Origin: Lineus longissimus
Lineage: Eukaryota; Nemertea; Pilidiophora; Heteronemertea; Lineidae
DNA: 60,000 nt
Direction: 5' to 3'
Assembly (NCBI RefSeq): GCF_910592395.1
Contig: NC_088314.1
Coordinates: 12,650,001-12,710,000 of the forward strand
Part shown: positions 1 to 12,459 of the stretch, piece after piece
How the letters are laid out: each line of letters starts with the position of its first letter
Position numbering within the stretch: position 1 is the first letter of the stretch
Notes under the pieces: model-generated
Database searches by the model: none
What the model was told of the DNA's origin: nothing
The model's input: only the letters and a program-made list of their open reading frames with translations
Made by a program: the position numbers and the translations under genes

Positions 1-63
1 TTCACTAATTTTTTTATTTCAGCAGGTGAATTCAAGAGAAAAGTATCTGAATTACGAGCGAGA

Positions 64-509
64 ATGTTAGCAAAGACTATTAGTGATGGTTTTTGTTTGA
101 ATTGGGAGGGGGCTAAACAAAAAAGAGGGGGGTAACATACGGGTTTGTTAAAGTAAGTTTTTTGGATAAGCCGGTCACAATGACTGCACACCGTGCAATG
201 TTTTTGTGTGACCATGATGAATTGAAGTTCAAAACTGGCGCAGGTTATCATATAAGTCATCTTTGTCATAATCCTCTGTGCGTGAAAGTCGAGCACCTGA
301 CAATAGAAAGAGGAAGGGTCAATCAAAGTAGAAAAAGGTGCAATGCCAAGAAAGTCTGTGCAGGCCATGGCAACCGCCCTAAATGCATTTTTCCTGGTAA
401 GCTATATGTTGAAGTTGAAAGAAAATATCATTATATTGAATTGACATTTGAAAGTTTTCTTACCGTGATGGCAACCTCTTGGATGTCTTGGTGGCTGGTT
501 GGATCTTGA
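64..509 (+). pseudogene. His-Me finger (I-PpoI-type zinc-loop) endonuclease, frameshifted copy 1
   Basis: The reading frame matches the copy at 20383-20757 but has six instead of seven A residues in the run at about 118-124, which shifts the frame about 20 codons after the ATG at 64. The C-terminal two thirds is still open and keeps the family signature: HISHLCHNPLC, then VEHL, VNQSRKRC and a C-x5-C-x2-H-x5-C cluster. An AG preceded by a T-rich tract ends at 22 and could be a splice acceptor. The gene is tail to tail with the transposase, and the two frames overlap at 460-509. The homopolymer difference could be a true mutation or a sequencing error, so the call is a probable pseudogene. Confidence 0.75.
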
Positions 510-681
510 AGGATCGCCGAAAGTAGGAGTGGTCATAGTTTCTGCTGTTTGGGTCGAGACATTTCCACTCTGGTACAGGCGGTCTGTCTCGTCGTGTAAC
601 AGCCTTCTTGACAGCCTTCCTTCGCAAGTCCGGCATTGTTATCATCACATGTTTCTTGTAGTCCACCACCCCTGGTTTTGT

Positions 682-1803
682 TAGCTCACCTCTTAGCAGA
701 GGTGAGCTTATCCCATACCGTGGCGTCCGTCGTCCGTCGTCGTCGTCCGTTGTCCGTCGTCGTCCGTCGTCCGTTAGCAGGGCACGTTTCGTAACTGTTG
801 GAGCTATTGAGTTGAAACTTGGTACACATGTACCCTTATGTAATGACACCTAGGAGACCAAGTTTCGGTCCGATTCGTTTCATGGTTTGGCCACCAGGGG
901 GCCAAACGTTAAAAGTGAAAATATGCAATATCTCCCTAAATAGTAGTCGGGAAATTTTGAAAAAAATATGGTAGGTACTTCTAGCAAAGGTGCATCATAT
1001 ATCCTCCGGGTTTTTGATTTGACCTCCTTTTCAAGGTCACAGAGGTCAAATGGTGTAAATTGGCCGTTAGGATGTAACGATGGCACGTTTCTAAACTGCA
1101 ATGACTATTGATACCAAATTTGGTACACATTTACCCCTTAGTCAGGTGATCTCAGGGACCAAAGTTTGGTCCAATATGATTCACCACTTGACCACCAGGG
1201 GGCAAAATCCAAAAACCTTAAAAATGTGATTATTCCTTAACTTCTTGCCCGATTGCCACCAATTTGATATCATGGGTACATCTAACCACCATACAGTATA
1301 TGTCACACAGTTTTTTAATTTGACCTTCTTGTCAAGGTCACAGAGGTCAAATGGCGTAAATTCGCCGTCAGGCCGTAACTATGGCACGTTTCTTAACTCC
1401 AATGACTATTGATCACAAATTAAGTACACATGTACCCCTTGGTCAGGTGATCTCAGGTACCAAAGTTTGGTGCGATCTGATTTGCCGTTTGGCCTCCAGG
1501 GAGGGGGCCAAATCCTAAATTCTTCAAAATGCCATTATTCCTAGTTATGACTTGCCCGATGGGCACCAATTTTATATCATAGGTACATCTAATTCTAACA
1601 ACCATTCAATGTGTCACCCGGGTCTTCTTTGATTTGACCTACTTTTCAAGGTCACAGAGGTCGAATGTACTGTAAATTGGCCATTTTGGGGAAATTGTAA
1701 TTGCTTGGACCTACATCAAACCTAACACTACATGACACAATACCATGCTCTTTATCCATCTTTCCTCCACATGAGGTGAGCACAATGGCCCTGGCCATTT
1801 CAT
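682..1803 (+). mobile_element. Helitron-like non-autonomous element, family B (B1)
   Basis: The 5' end is TAGCTCACCTC followed by its inverted copy GAGGTGAGC, a perfect hairpin. GAGGTGAGC recurs near the 3' end, which closes with a GGCC..GGCC hairpin and TTTCAT. A short GTCCGTCGTC microsatellite follows the 5' hairpin. The body has about three tandem ~300-bp modules with CTCF-like cores at 891 and 1192 and DR3 sites at 1031 and 1332. The uninterrupted site at 30766-30780 has five T residues where this copy has the element, so insertion was into a T run with no duplication beyond T. The class assignment follows Helentron/HINE architecture and is an inference. Confidence 0.8.
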
Positions 1804-2458
1804 TTTTCTTTTTCGTGAAGTAATCTGTTGCCCTGATGTTTTTCAAAACACCAGCCAACTTCTGGTGTCTAGCACTCCGTTGGTACCTGACTGTGTACTG
1901 CCTGTTCATTGCAATTCTGTCGAGCGCTTTCATTGGGCGGCAACAAGTATCGACTTCGATGTTGAACCACTTTAGTTTCCGTCGCCCGCTCTCGGCTATG
2001 TTATGGTTCATTCTGTGGGCTGCTGAATGGATACGAGGGGTTGAGTTCCTGCTCCTGGTCACAATCTTAGGATCGCTGGCCGACAGACCTCGATTCTTGG
2101 ACTCAACCCCCTGGGTTGTCACGCCAAGACTCAGCTGTTGCAACGCTCCTTTACTAAGGCATACCTCCAAAACAAGATGTACCAAGTTCTTGTCAATCAC
2201 TGTCATTTTAAACTTGGGAATCTCACCGTAAGATGACCATCGTGTTGATTTGTGCCACCAAGAACCAGTTGTGCCTGAGCACAGTGAGAATTCGTTCTGT
2301 GGACAACCAGTGCAGTCACCACCATAACAGTTCACAACACAGGCAACAGTGTCATACAGGTATCCCATGATCCTGTCGAGATCACCGTTGCAGCTCTTGA
2401 ATAGAGATTGCAAAATCTTGGATGACCTTACCCTAAGATCATTCAGAAACGTTGTTTT

Positions 2459-4145
2459 TAGCTCGGCTGACTAAGTCAGCCGAGCTTGTCAAATAAATTG
2501 TTCAGTGGCGTCCGTCTGTCCATCCATCCATCCATCCATCCGTCCGTTAAACCCATGGTGCACATTTTGTAACCGTAAGACCTAGAGACTTCAATTTTGC
2601 ATTTCTGGATACTTCTGGTCAAACTCTACTTTCAAAACAAAATTTGTCGCCATTCGACCTACTTCCTGCGAGCGAGAGTGCATGAAGGAAACTGGCCTAT
2701 ATCGGCCTAGGAGCAGCAGAATGAGTCGAAATATGCTCTAATATTAAGATAAAATTCTTTAAAATCTATTTTATTGAGAAAAAGTTCAAAATTTTAACAG
2801 GAGAGGGCGCTACCTGCCTTTTAATTATTTCTGCCGATTCAAATTCCCGCCCGATGACGTCAGCCATCAATGAAGTCTCCTATTTGCCAGTTCTCAAAAC
2901 ATGGCAGCAACACAACAAAAGCAGTAGCTCCAGGAATAAATTACTGTTCACTTCAGCTTCGTAATCGATTGTACCCCCACTTTATTGTGTTTTGTGTGGT
3001 GTTCCTATTCAATCAACGATGTAAGGCCTTATTATGTTGGTTTTAATTGAGAAGGTGCATTATAAGCGGCGTACGAAATACCGAAGCGGAGACAAAATGG
3101 CGGCATGTTGTTTACGTCATGTGCAATAATCTTGGAGCTCAATGACACTCAAGTACCCAATTTTCTGCATAAAAAGTAGTCTGGGAGGGGATATTATCAC
3201 CAGTTTGTTTCAGTGGTAGTCATAAGGTCTTCAGGGACTACTTTCAGAAATTAGTTCTTGAAAATTTGGCCACATTTCTGTGAAAACGATATCGGAAGTG
3301 CATGCTCTGTTCGCGATGACATCGCCGATGTATTTTGAAGTGGAGAATTCCCACAGTATGTGCAGTGAATCGGCATGATTCTGTTCGCCTATTAAATTTT
3401 AGTTCTACGATTCTTTCATGAGTAAAAAGTAGACATTCTCAGCAATACAATAATGTCACTCCCATAAAAATTGATTGGAAATTGAGGGAACTACGGCATT
3501 CTGTTCGGCAACTGGCAGCGCTGAAAAAATACATTGCATACTGTACAATACCAAATGGCACATTTTAAAAAGCGCTCATTGGACAACGTAGGGAATCACC
3601 AGAAATGACGTCATCGCTGGTCTAAATAGAAAACTACGGTGGCGCAGTAGAGCACAAGAAAAGGTTTAGCATTAACTTTGTCATGCAAGCTTCAGCAACA
3701 AAACGATTTCTCATGAATGATTTATTTGATCATCATCAGCTTGTTTCCCCTGATAGATAAAAAAATGATTTACAATTTCCATCAAAGTTTTCTATTTTGT
3801 GTATAGTCACATGTTATTTAACTGGCAAGGAGCCAAGCAGTTTTTAATATTCGCGGGAAAATACTTCGTACTTGTAAACGAGGCTATGACAATGAGTATC
3901 CTCATTCATAGCATAAACTTCATGTTTCGGTAAATATTTTCATACGATGATTTCACCCGAATTATGGTCAGGATTGAGGAATGAACAGTGGCATAATTAT
4001 GTCAACCAAAAACATTGGTACCGTAGTGAACGCAAAAGGATATCAAATACCATGGAGCATGCCATTTTCATGCATAATGAACTAAACACCGGGAAGATAT
4101 TAATGATATTAACTCAGCTGAGCGCCAGGCCCTTGGGCCTCTTGT
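2459..4145 (+). mobile_element. Helitron-like non-autonomous element, family A (A1)
   Basis: It starts TAGCTCGGCTGAC-TAA-GTCAGCCGAGC, an 11-bp perfect hairpin, then a CCGTC/CCATC microsatellite. It ends CAGCTGAGCG, an AGGCCCTTGGGCCT hairpin and CTTGT. The empty site in the intact transposase copy (about 31423-31429, GTTTTTGACAG) shows clean insertion beside a T run. The 1.6-kb body has no recognisable gene; CRE-like TGACGTCA cores occur near 2870 and 3606. A segment near 3410-3470 recurs at about 40088-40147. Confidence 0.8.
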
Positions 4146-5475
4146 TAACAGTGTTCTCTCCTCTGCAGTACGTCCCGGGAACATACCTTTACTGAATTCA
4201 GCTCTATGTCCTGCACGCGTCTGGGCTTGATGCAAATGTATAGAGTCAAGTTGATGCTTCACCGTGAATAAGCCGCCGAAGAGCTTTTTTGTTGCATCAG
4301 TTAACCCTTTGAATGAACTGGAATCACCATCTGTAGTCAAATGTTCTACATGTAGGCCCTGTTTCTCAAAAGTCTCGGCAAATGCAACCCCAAGATCATA
4401 TTCTCTGAATGCATCTGCCTCAGGAAAGTTAGCCGTGCACTTCGAGTGTCGTTCGTCAACGTTTGTGCCAGTGGCACCACATTTAACTTCAAAACCTTTC
4501 GCCCGCATTGCAGCCCCTATCCAGCAGAGTTTTGTTTTAACCTCAATGTCAATGATTTTGTGTTCATCTGTCACATTTTCGACACATAATCCAGTCATTG
4601 TGCTCGCACAACGGCCCATCTTGTTCCTCGAAGTGAGGTGTAAACTATTATAGCGTCCATCAGCTTGGACATTGATTCCTGTGTCGTCCTGATTTCTTAG
4701 GCGCAGTATCCTTTTCAAGTTCTCGCGTATGTCTGCCATATCGGCCACATTCATTTTAACTGTTTCTTCACCAACTTTATTTGCCTGCTTTTGCATGATA
4801 CTCCTACAGGGGGGGTGGGATTCCCATCATGCTCAGTATGTAACTCATACTCTCGTTGCCAATCATTGTGTCCTGCAACGCAATCTGTAATGCAACATTT
4901 GGAAGAGCGGCTTTTCGTCCGCGCTTGCCAGTGTCTATGTCCTCAAAAAGTTTATACAATTTCGAATCAAAACCACAGTTTTTACACACCACAGTGACTG
5001 AACAACACACCCCCTGCTTACGTACCTCTCCATATTTGAATATCGGCTGACAGTTCACGTGATATTCTCTATGGGCCCTGTTAACGTCGTTGAGCACATC
5101 CATCAGTTTGGTTGTCTGAACAACGAAACTCTCGTGATCATGCTCCATGGTCTCATCTGGTATCTCCATCTCATCATCAGTGTCTTCTGTCATGTTGACC
5201 CGTAGTAAGTTGACATTCTTGGCAGTACGGTTATTAATATCCGGTATGTGTCTTTTGCCGTCGTGTCCCATCGTTGTGACCTGTCCGTACTCCTGGGGCG
5301 TGAGTCGTCTGCATGCGGGTTGTAGGCCTACTTCTCGTTCGTCGTCGCTCACCACCTCGACACCTCAACTCCGCACGTGTCCGCTCTTGAACATTGTTCT
5401 CGTTGCTTCATTCGATGCCCTAGCGTGCCTCGGAGAACCCCGTTTTCCTATCAATCTCCTCGCCTTTGTCCTCAT

Positions 5476-6200
5476 CTTGTCTTGTCTTTTCGTAACTTGT
5501 CTTTCTTTGCTTAAAATCGTACTCCTAGGAGATGTCTATTTCGGGATGCTTCCTTCAACAGACTGAAAATACACAAGAAAGGACAAGAGATTACAAAAGG
5601 GTGGATGTTGATTGGACAATAGCGATGACAATGGTTGCTGTTGTGGAAGTGTCAGACTTGGATGTGACAGACAGGGAGATAACATATGGGTTAATCTTTT
5701 TCTCATTTTACACCTTACTAACAAGCTTTCCATGCTTATAATGCATCATATATTTGTTGTTTTTCAAATTTCAGACAAAGTTAATATTGTTCGATTTGAA
5801 ATTTTGACATTTTCAGCATGATACCACTGTCACAACCTTGGAACATCCTTTAAAAAGACAACTTTTTTCCCAAAAATTGAAATTTTTGAATATTTCTCAT
5901 GAATTAAAATTGTTTCAAATTCCTATTTCAGATTGACTGTAGACCACTGGTGATTTGTCGAAGATTTGGTACCATTCGATTAAGAATTCTACGAGTTAAT
6001 GAGCTTAACTTGAAGACAGTCTGTAAACAATTTGAAGACGAAATATAAGGTAGGTTGTCCGTATCGGACAAAATTTTAAAACGTTAATAGCTCGCTCAAA
6101 TCAAGTTCATTTTTGATGAAACTTGGTTATGTTAGTCAAGACATCTCAAATGCTTGGGAAAAGGCATATTTCATTGATATCTCAAGATTATCCCTCTTCA
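5476..6200 (+). other. Transposon right arm: likely promoter of the transposase and weak divergent exons
   Basis: This is the sequence upstream of the minus-strand transposase. On the plus strand an ATG at 5532 opens a 69-codon frame that is kept in the third copy (32812) with few changes. A separate exon-like stretch lies at 5932-6048: it follows CTATTTCAG, stays open for 38 codons and ends in TAA. The two may belong to a divergent gene, but no convincing donor links them. The segment ends TATCCCTCT, directly facing AGAGGG of the next left arm, so these may be the element's terminal inverted bases. Confidence 0.35.
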
Positions 6201-6571
6201 TTAGAGGGTTTTGGGTTACAGGTCAAAAATAGTAAATGAGCTCTGAAATCCACAAAAACCGTTTGAATTGGCTGAAATGTGTTGAGAATGTGTGGACATA
6301 TCATGGAAATTGGAAAATGTGGAAAAAAAGAAAATTCTCAAATTTAACCCCCCCCCCTGTCCTACAGGGCTTTTAAGTGAAAATGCCAAAAATTGAAATT
6401 TTCAAAAAATTTCAAATAATTTCAAATTTTTCTACTTTTTTGGGCTAGATATGTTTCCTAACAATCATCAATTGTGAATAGTAATGAGAGTGTTGATTGT
6501 TTTGCATGTTATTTTCATTTTGGGAGGTGTCGGGCACAGAGCACGCTGGGTGGAGGGTACCAAGCTTTCAC
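6201..6571 (+). repeat. Transposon left arm, isolated copy
   Basis: This starts TTAGAGGGTTTTGGG and matches 10291-10661 and 16857-17227. In the copy at 10291 it leads straight into the endonuclease gene; here and at 16857 it is followed by a family C element. It carries a run of nine C residues near 6349 and no obvious gene. A short open frame reaches the endonuclease exon without a stop only in the 10291 copy. Confidence 0.75.
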
Positions 6572-6579
6572 TTTTTTTT

Positions 6580-7484
6580 TGGCTAACCGTAGGGGAGTCT
6601 TATGTAATACCGCAGTGTCCGTCGTCCGTCGTCGTATCCTATTTCAGAAACAGTGGCACGTTTCTTAACTCCTAAAGCTATGAACTTTAAACTTTGAGCA
6701 AATGACCCCCTAGGTCAGATGACCTTTGTTACTGAATTTCGGTCCGATCTGATTCTTCACCTGGCCACCAGGGGGCTAAAACCAAAAACTTAAAAAGTGC
6801 GATAAATCGTTTATTACTGATTTGTTTTTGCTAAAATTTTTATGGTGCGTACCCCTAGCAAGGATACATCACATATCCTACGGGTTTTTGATTTGAACTA
6901 CTGGTCAAGGTCACAGAGGTCAAACTCTAAAATTTCACCGATAGTGGCACGTTTTGTCTTTATTCGTCCTATAGTCCTTAAATTTGGTATGTAGACACCT
7001 GTTACGTAGCTCTACATGTTGACAAAAATCAGGTCAATGTGGCGTAGTTTTCAAGGTCACAGAGGTCAAATGGTGTGATTTGGCCGTTTGTGTGTAAATA
7101 TGGCACGTTTTTTAACCACTAAAGCTATGAACTTTAAACTTGGTACACATGACCCCCTAGGTCAGATGACCAGTGACACTGATTTTTGGTCCGGTCTGAT
7201 TCTTAACTTGGCCACCAGGGGCCAAAACCAAAAATTTGAATAGTGCCATATCTCGCTTATTACTGATTAGTTTTTAGTAAAAATTTCATGATAGATACTC
7301 TTAGCAAGGATACATCACATATGATACGGGTTTTTGATTTGCATACTTGTCAAGGTCACAGAGGTCAAATGGTGTAAATTGGCCATTTGAGCGTAACTGT
7401 GGAACGTTTGTTAACCCCTAAGGCTATGAACTTGAGACTTTGTATAAAGGACCCCCTAGGTCAGCTGACCTGTGACCCTGAATT
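6580..7484 (+). mobile_element. Helitron-like element, family C (C1), 3' truncated
   Basis: It starts TGGCTAACCGTAGGGGAGTC and is the same as C2 at 17236 until 7484, where unrelated sequence begins. It contains a perfect CTCF-like core at 6765-6776 and DR3 sites at 6905, 7051 and 7350. The 3' end is missing, so a deletion or rearrangement joined it to the 7.5-10.3 kb sequence. Confidence 0.75.
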
Positions 7485-10290
7485 AATGGCAAGGGTGAGG
7501 GTGAGGGCCCGGGTGAGGGAGAGCCCTTGCCCAACCAAATTCCATTCTCCATTATGCCTCGCGTGCGTCGTCAGTCCCGATGATAACCAGAGTGAAGTCA
7601 GTGAAGATGCCAAATTCCGACTGAAGCTGACGCCAAAAGGCGTCACAGTCGAAGTATAATAAAGCTCTAGTTAGATGCAATCCAGGGATGCAACGGGAGG
7701 GTCGCGCTGCATGGCCTAGGGTGGGTTAAAGTGGCGGAAAAGACGCTACTGGACGCCAATTCTGATTAGTGTGCTATGAGCGCGATCCACTGCAGCCAAC
7801 TCTGGCGTTCAGTCGCGTTCAGTCTGACGCGTCTTGCCGCCGAAGTTGGCGTCCAGTGTAAGCATGGAGTCTGTCAAAGGGGATATAATGGGGAAAACTA
7901 CGCACTCAAATTAAGTCGGTAGATGTACCTGCGTATGATTCTTGATGAATATACATTTAAGGCAGGCCCATTATAGGGTGATTAATTGGCCATTTTCAGG
8001 TGAAACGAACCCGGGCACGAACCTAGACTAAGCAAACCACTCGCGACAACCTATCAACAGTTCAAAGTTAGACTTAGAGCAAAGACCATAGAAAAGAGAG
8101 ACTCTGCTTAGAGTAACTAGGCTATTGCCATATCACTGTACTGCGGAATGTATGGCAGACTGCAGGCCTTGCTTGTACATCATTCGTTTTTTTCATCCAG
8201 ACAGTGATAACACTTTTGGTGGTTTCATTTCACACCTTCCTTTCTGCGGAGATTAGTTAATTGCTAGTCATGCGCCTGGGCCTGGGTGCGCTTGCGATAA
8301 AGACTTTTCTTTTTGTTATCCCCGTTGTTCTCCACCTGTCATTATGTAATCCTTTGTTACTCATATCAGCCTGGTATGACTGGTAAACCCACTGTCTAGG
8401 CTATAGCTATGCTGGACCTCAATTATAGAGGCCCTCTCGTTTTACGAAGTCTAATATTAAAAACCTAGATGTTGTAGATGCAACACTTTTAATCAAAGAA
8501 TATTATTCTTGGTGTATAACCCATCCGCATATTTCCCTACCTTCAATTGACGAAGGAGTAATAGAACTAACTGCATGCTTAAAAAATGTTGACGACATCC
8601 GCAAAAGGCAAGGCGATAGAAGCTTTGTAAACACAGGTCTGTCCTTAGAGTAACTAAACTCTAAGGTCTGTTGAATGTTCTTTTCATATCTGAAGAAGAC
8701 ACAGTACGTATCGTTGCCCCTGCAAGTAGGGGCAATGCCGAAAACATATCAATTACTCTTGACAGCTAATTCGCATATTCCTTTGCACCCAATAGCATGT
8801 TTATAAATTAAGGAATATAAGCCATTGTAGTCACATAATTCACACAAGCCAAAATAATGATTTTTCAAATATTCAGAGATGACTAAGAATAGAACAGTTA
8901 CTGTTGGAACTAGGGTGTCTACAAAACCAAGAACCGAGACCTACAAAACCAAGACTCCCCACCTACAAAACCAAGATCTACAAAACCAAGACCCCCACCT
9001 ACAAAACCAAGGCTATTGGGCAAATTGCAATGCCAAATGCACTGCACTGTGAGGAATTTCGAGCCTATCGTTCATTAATTATCTCAGGGGTATCATCTAA
9101 AACTGGATTTCATAGGACCTGCCCAAGAAGTTATAAGATTGTTCTTTTTTCATTCACCCTACCCTTTTGAAAGCTAGGCTATATTATCACCAAATACCCC
9201 AGAGAGGAATAATTAAGGTATTTTAGCTTTTGTATTACATCCTTACCCCCCCCCCCCCCCCCCGAGATCCTTATTTTCTTGGAATAGCTTAACCAGTGTT
9301 AATTGTTCTGAACAGAATCTGAGTACAAAGCATCAAAGAGCTTGTTTATATAGGAGCTTAAATCTGTTTTATTGATAAATTGCAACTTCCTGCTGTACAG
9401 AGGAGGTTAACGGGTGTCTAAGCACCATGCGGGGGTGGGGGGTTCTCAGTTTTGCCAAGTTGTTAAAATTATGCCAACTCTCTAGTTTTGTAGATTTTTG
9501 AACTGGGGATCGGAGGTAATCTTTCCGGCTGGCACCCACGAAATGTTACGCAATTAAAGTACAATGAGATACTTCACTTTCTGTTAGGCCCTATCAAAAA
9601 AAATGTTAGTTTATCATCCCCCGTATCACTTTTTCGGCCGGCATCAACATTTTTTATTTTTTAACTTCTAATTTCAATCACTTAATTCGTGCCTTTAGCA
9701 GGTTGGAATTGTTTCAAGACCAATTTAGTTGCGTTTCTGATGAAATTCCCTTTCCATTGATACCAGGCATGCTCACTTTGATTCATTTTATCAGTCTGTT
9801 ATTCACATTTGAATGCCGGGGAAACTTTTCCCAGCGTAGATGCCCGCCGGCGGTATGAGACAAGACCACTAATGAATATTGATAGGTTGGAGGGTCCAGG
9901 CCTATCTATTAGACGAGTGCATGTTTTTTACTCTCAAGTACATATTTGGAGAGGTATTGAAAAAATATTTGCTGTGGCAAGTCTACAGATATAAATAAAT
10001 TGTTTGGTAAAAAAAATAATTTTGAATTTTGGCAACCTGGCCATAGGGGGGTGGTTCAAATTTGGAGTGAAAATGGCCGAAATGGGTAAAAATGTCCACT
10101 TGTGTCAAACTTGTCAATTTAAAAAAAAATTTCCGTGGTCAATCACCAATTTAAATCGCACCAGTTACTCGCAAGAATAAGCCGTATATCATATCCGAAT
10201 TTCAGTTTCACAGCTCCACGCATTCTTTGATGGCGGGCATTTGAAATAGCTGGAAATGGCTTGGAAAATCAATTGTGGTCTTGTCTCTAT
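7485..10290. other. Single-copy spacer between duplication copies, no gene seen
   Basis: This stretch has no recognisable coding sequence. It holds an inverted repeat (ACTGGACGCCAA at 7748-7759 against TTGGCGTCCAGT at 7846-7857), a 9-bp hairpin at about 8643-8667, the minisatellite at 8917-9012 and a C homopolymer near 9247-9263. A short frame near 9809-9994 has no family features. Confidence 0.5.
8917..9012. repeat. Minisatellite, CTACAAAACCAAGA unit, about five copies
   Basis: The core CTACAAAACCAAG repeats about five times with variable short C-rich spacers (CCCCAC or none). It is open in one frame, but only as a translation of the repeat. Confidence 0.8.
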
Positions 10291-10656
10291 TTAGAGGGTT
10301 TTGGGTTACAGGTCAAAAATAGTAAATGAGCTCTGAAATCCACAAAAACCGTTTGAATTGGCTGAAATGTGTTGAGAATGTGTGGACATATCATGGAAAT
10401 TGGAAAATGTGGAAAAAAAGAAAATTCTCAAATTTAACCCCCCCCCCTGTCCTACAGGGCTTTTAAGTGAAAATGCCAAAAATTGAAATTTTCAAAAAAT
10501 TTCAAATAATTTCAAATTTTTCTACTTTTTTGGGCTAGATATGTTTCATAACAATCATCAATTGTGAATAGTAATGAGAGTGTTGATTGTTTTGCATGTT
10601 ATTTTCATTTTGGGAGGTGTCGGGCACAGAGCACGCTGGGTGGAGGGTACCAAGCT
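10291..10656 (+). repeat. Transposon left arm leading into endonuclease copy 2
   Basis: This is the only left arm in the window joined directly to the endonuclease gene with no C element between them. It therefore shows the uninterrupted layout: left arm, T-rich tract, CAG, endonuclease frame. It is also the empty site for element C2. Confidence 0.7.
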
Positions 10657-10719
10657 TTCACTAATTTTTTTATTTCAGCAGGTGAATTCAAGAGAAAAGT
10701 ATCTGAATTACGAGCGAGA

Positions 10720-11165
10720 ATGTTAGCAAAGACTATTAGTGATGGTTTTTGTTTGAATTGGGAGGGGGCTAAACAAAAAAGAGGGGGGTAACATACGGGT
10801 TTGTTAAAGTAAGTTTTTTGGATAAGCCGGTCACAATGACTGCACACCGTGCAATGTTTTTGTGTGACCATGATGAATTGAAGTTCAAAACTGGCGCAGG
10901 TTATCATATAAGTCATCTTTGTCATAATCCTCTGTGCGTGAAAGTCGAGCACCTGACAATAGAAAGAGGAAGGGTCAATCAAAGTAGAAAAAGGTGCAAT
11001 GCCAAGAAAGTCTGTGCAGGCCATGGCAACCGCCCTAAATGCATTTTTCCTGGTAAGCTATATGTTGAAGTTGAAAGAAAATATCATTATATTGAATTGA
11101 CATTTGAAAGTTTTCTTACCGTGATGGCAACCTCTTGGATGTCTTGGTGGCTGGTTGGATCTTGA
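10720..11165 (+). pseudogene. His-Me finger endonuclease, frameshifted copy 2
   Basis: It is the same as the copy at 64-509, including the six-A run that shifts the frame. Upstream, the frame from 10564 stays open through the left arm and the CAG boundary, so that boundary may be read through rather than spliced. The catalytic-type histidine, the asparagine and the zinc-ligand cysteines and histidines remain in the downstream frame. Confidence 0.75.
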
Positions 11166-11337
11166 AGGATCGCCGAAAGTAGGAGTGGTCATAGTTTCTG
11201 CTGTTTGGGTCGAGACATTTCCACTCTGGTACAGGCGGTCTGTCTCGTCGTGTAACAGCCTTCTTGACAGCCTTCCTTCGCAAGTCCGGCATTGTTATCA
11301 TCACATGTTTCTTGTAGTCCACCACCCCTGGTTTTGT

Positions 11338-12459
11338 TAGCTCACCTCTTAGCAGAGGTGAGCTTATCCCATACCGTGGCGTCCGTCGTCCGTCGTCGTC
11401 GTCCGTTGTCCGTCATCGTCCGTCGTCCGTTAGCAGGGCACGTTTCGTAACTGTTGGAGCTATTGAGTTGAAACTTGGTACACATGTACCCTTATGTAAT
11501 GACACCTAGGAGACCAAGTTTCGGTCCGATTCGTTTCATGGTTTGGCCACCAGGGGGCCAAACGTTAAAAGTGAAAATATGCAATATCTCCCTAAATAGT
11601 AGTCGGGAAATTTTGAAAAAAATATGGTAGGTACTTCTAGCAAAGGTGCATCATATATCCTCCGGGTTTTTGATTTGACCTCCTTTTCAAGGTCACAGAG
11701 GTCAAATGGTGTAAATTGGCCGTTAGGATGTAACGATGGCACGTTTCTAAACTGCAATGACTATTGATACCAAATTTGGTACACATTTACCCCTTAGTCA
11801 GGTGATCTCAGGGACCAAAGTTTGGTCCAATATGATTCACCACTTGACCACCAGGGGGCAAAATCCAAAAACCTTAAAAATGTGATTATTCCTTAACTTC
11901 TTGCCCGATTGCCACCAATTTGATATCATGGGTACATCTAACCACCATACAGTATATGTCACACAGTTTTTTAATTTGACCTTCTTGTCAAGGTCACAGA
12001 GGTCAAATGGCGTAAATTCGCCGTCAGGCCGTAACTATGGCACGTTTCTTAACTCCAATGACTATTGATCACAAATTAAGTACACATGTACCCCTTGGTC
12101 AGGTGATCTCAGGTACCGAAGTTTGGTGCGATCTGATTTGCCGTTTGGCCTCCAGGGAGGGGGCCAAATCCTAAATTCTTCAAAATGCCATTATTCCTAG
12201 TTATGACTTGCCCGATGGGCACCAATTTTATATCATAGGTACATCTAATTCTAACAACCATTCAATGTGTCACCCGGGTCTTCTTTGATTTGACCTACTT
12301 TTCAAGGTCACAGAGGTCGAATGTACTGTAAATTGGCCATTTTGGGGAAATTGTAATTGCTTGGACCTACATCAAACCTAACACTACATGACACAATACC
12401 ATGCTCTTTATCCATCTTTCCTCCACATGAGGTGAGCACAATGGCCCTGGCCATTTCAT
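11338..12459 (+). mobile_element. Helitron-like element, family B (B2)
   Basis: Duplicate of B1 with the same 5' hairpin, GTCCGTC microsatellite, modules and TTTCAT end. CTCF-like cores lie at 11547 and 11848 and DR3 sites at 11687 and 11988. Small differences from B1 include GTCATCGTC against GTCGTCGTC in the microsatellite. Confidence 0.8.

Larger units (their letters stand above)
460..5475 (-). pseudogene. Mutator-like DDE transposase, broken copy 1
   Basis: Compared with the intact copy at 30551-32755, this copy is broken five times. A G-to-T change on the coding strand turns a glycine codon into TGA near 5366. A seventh G in the run near 4809-4815 shifts the frame at about residue 223. 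Element A1 (2459-4145) interrupts it at about residue 442 and element B1 (682-1803) at about residue 662. An extra C near 664 shifts the last segment. The remaining pieces still encode nearly the whole protein, including both aspartates and the glutamate of the proposed catalytic triad. The N-terminal codon corresponds to the ATG at 5473-5475. Confidence 0.85.
1..7484. repeat. Direct segmental duplication, copy 1 (continues left of window)
   Basis: This segment matches 10657-18140 base for base at a constant offset of 10,656, with only about half a dozen substitutions noticed by eye (for example near 1457, 2174, 6674 and 6896). It contains one full transposase pseudogene with its nested elements A1 and B1, plus the start of element C1. 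The match stops abruptly at 7484, inside C1. Identity this high means either a very recent duplication or an assembly artefact. Confidence 0.95.

Noticed and set aside
64-509. Homing endonuclease inside a self-splicing intron
   Set aside because: No group I intron core or rRNA flank is present. The gene sits beside a transposase in several copies, so a transposon-borne role fits better.
9247-9263. C and G homopolymers here and near 23045, 33850 and 34277
   Set aside because: Simple low-complexity runs, likely length-variable; no structure beyond the homopolymer.
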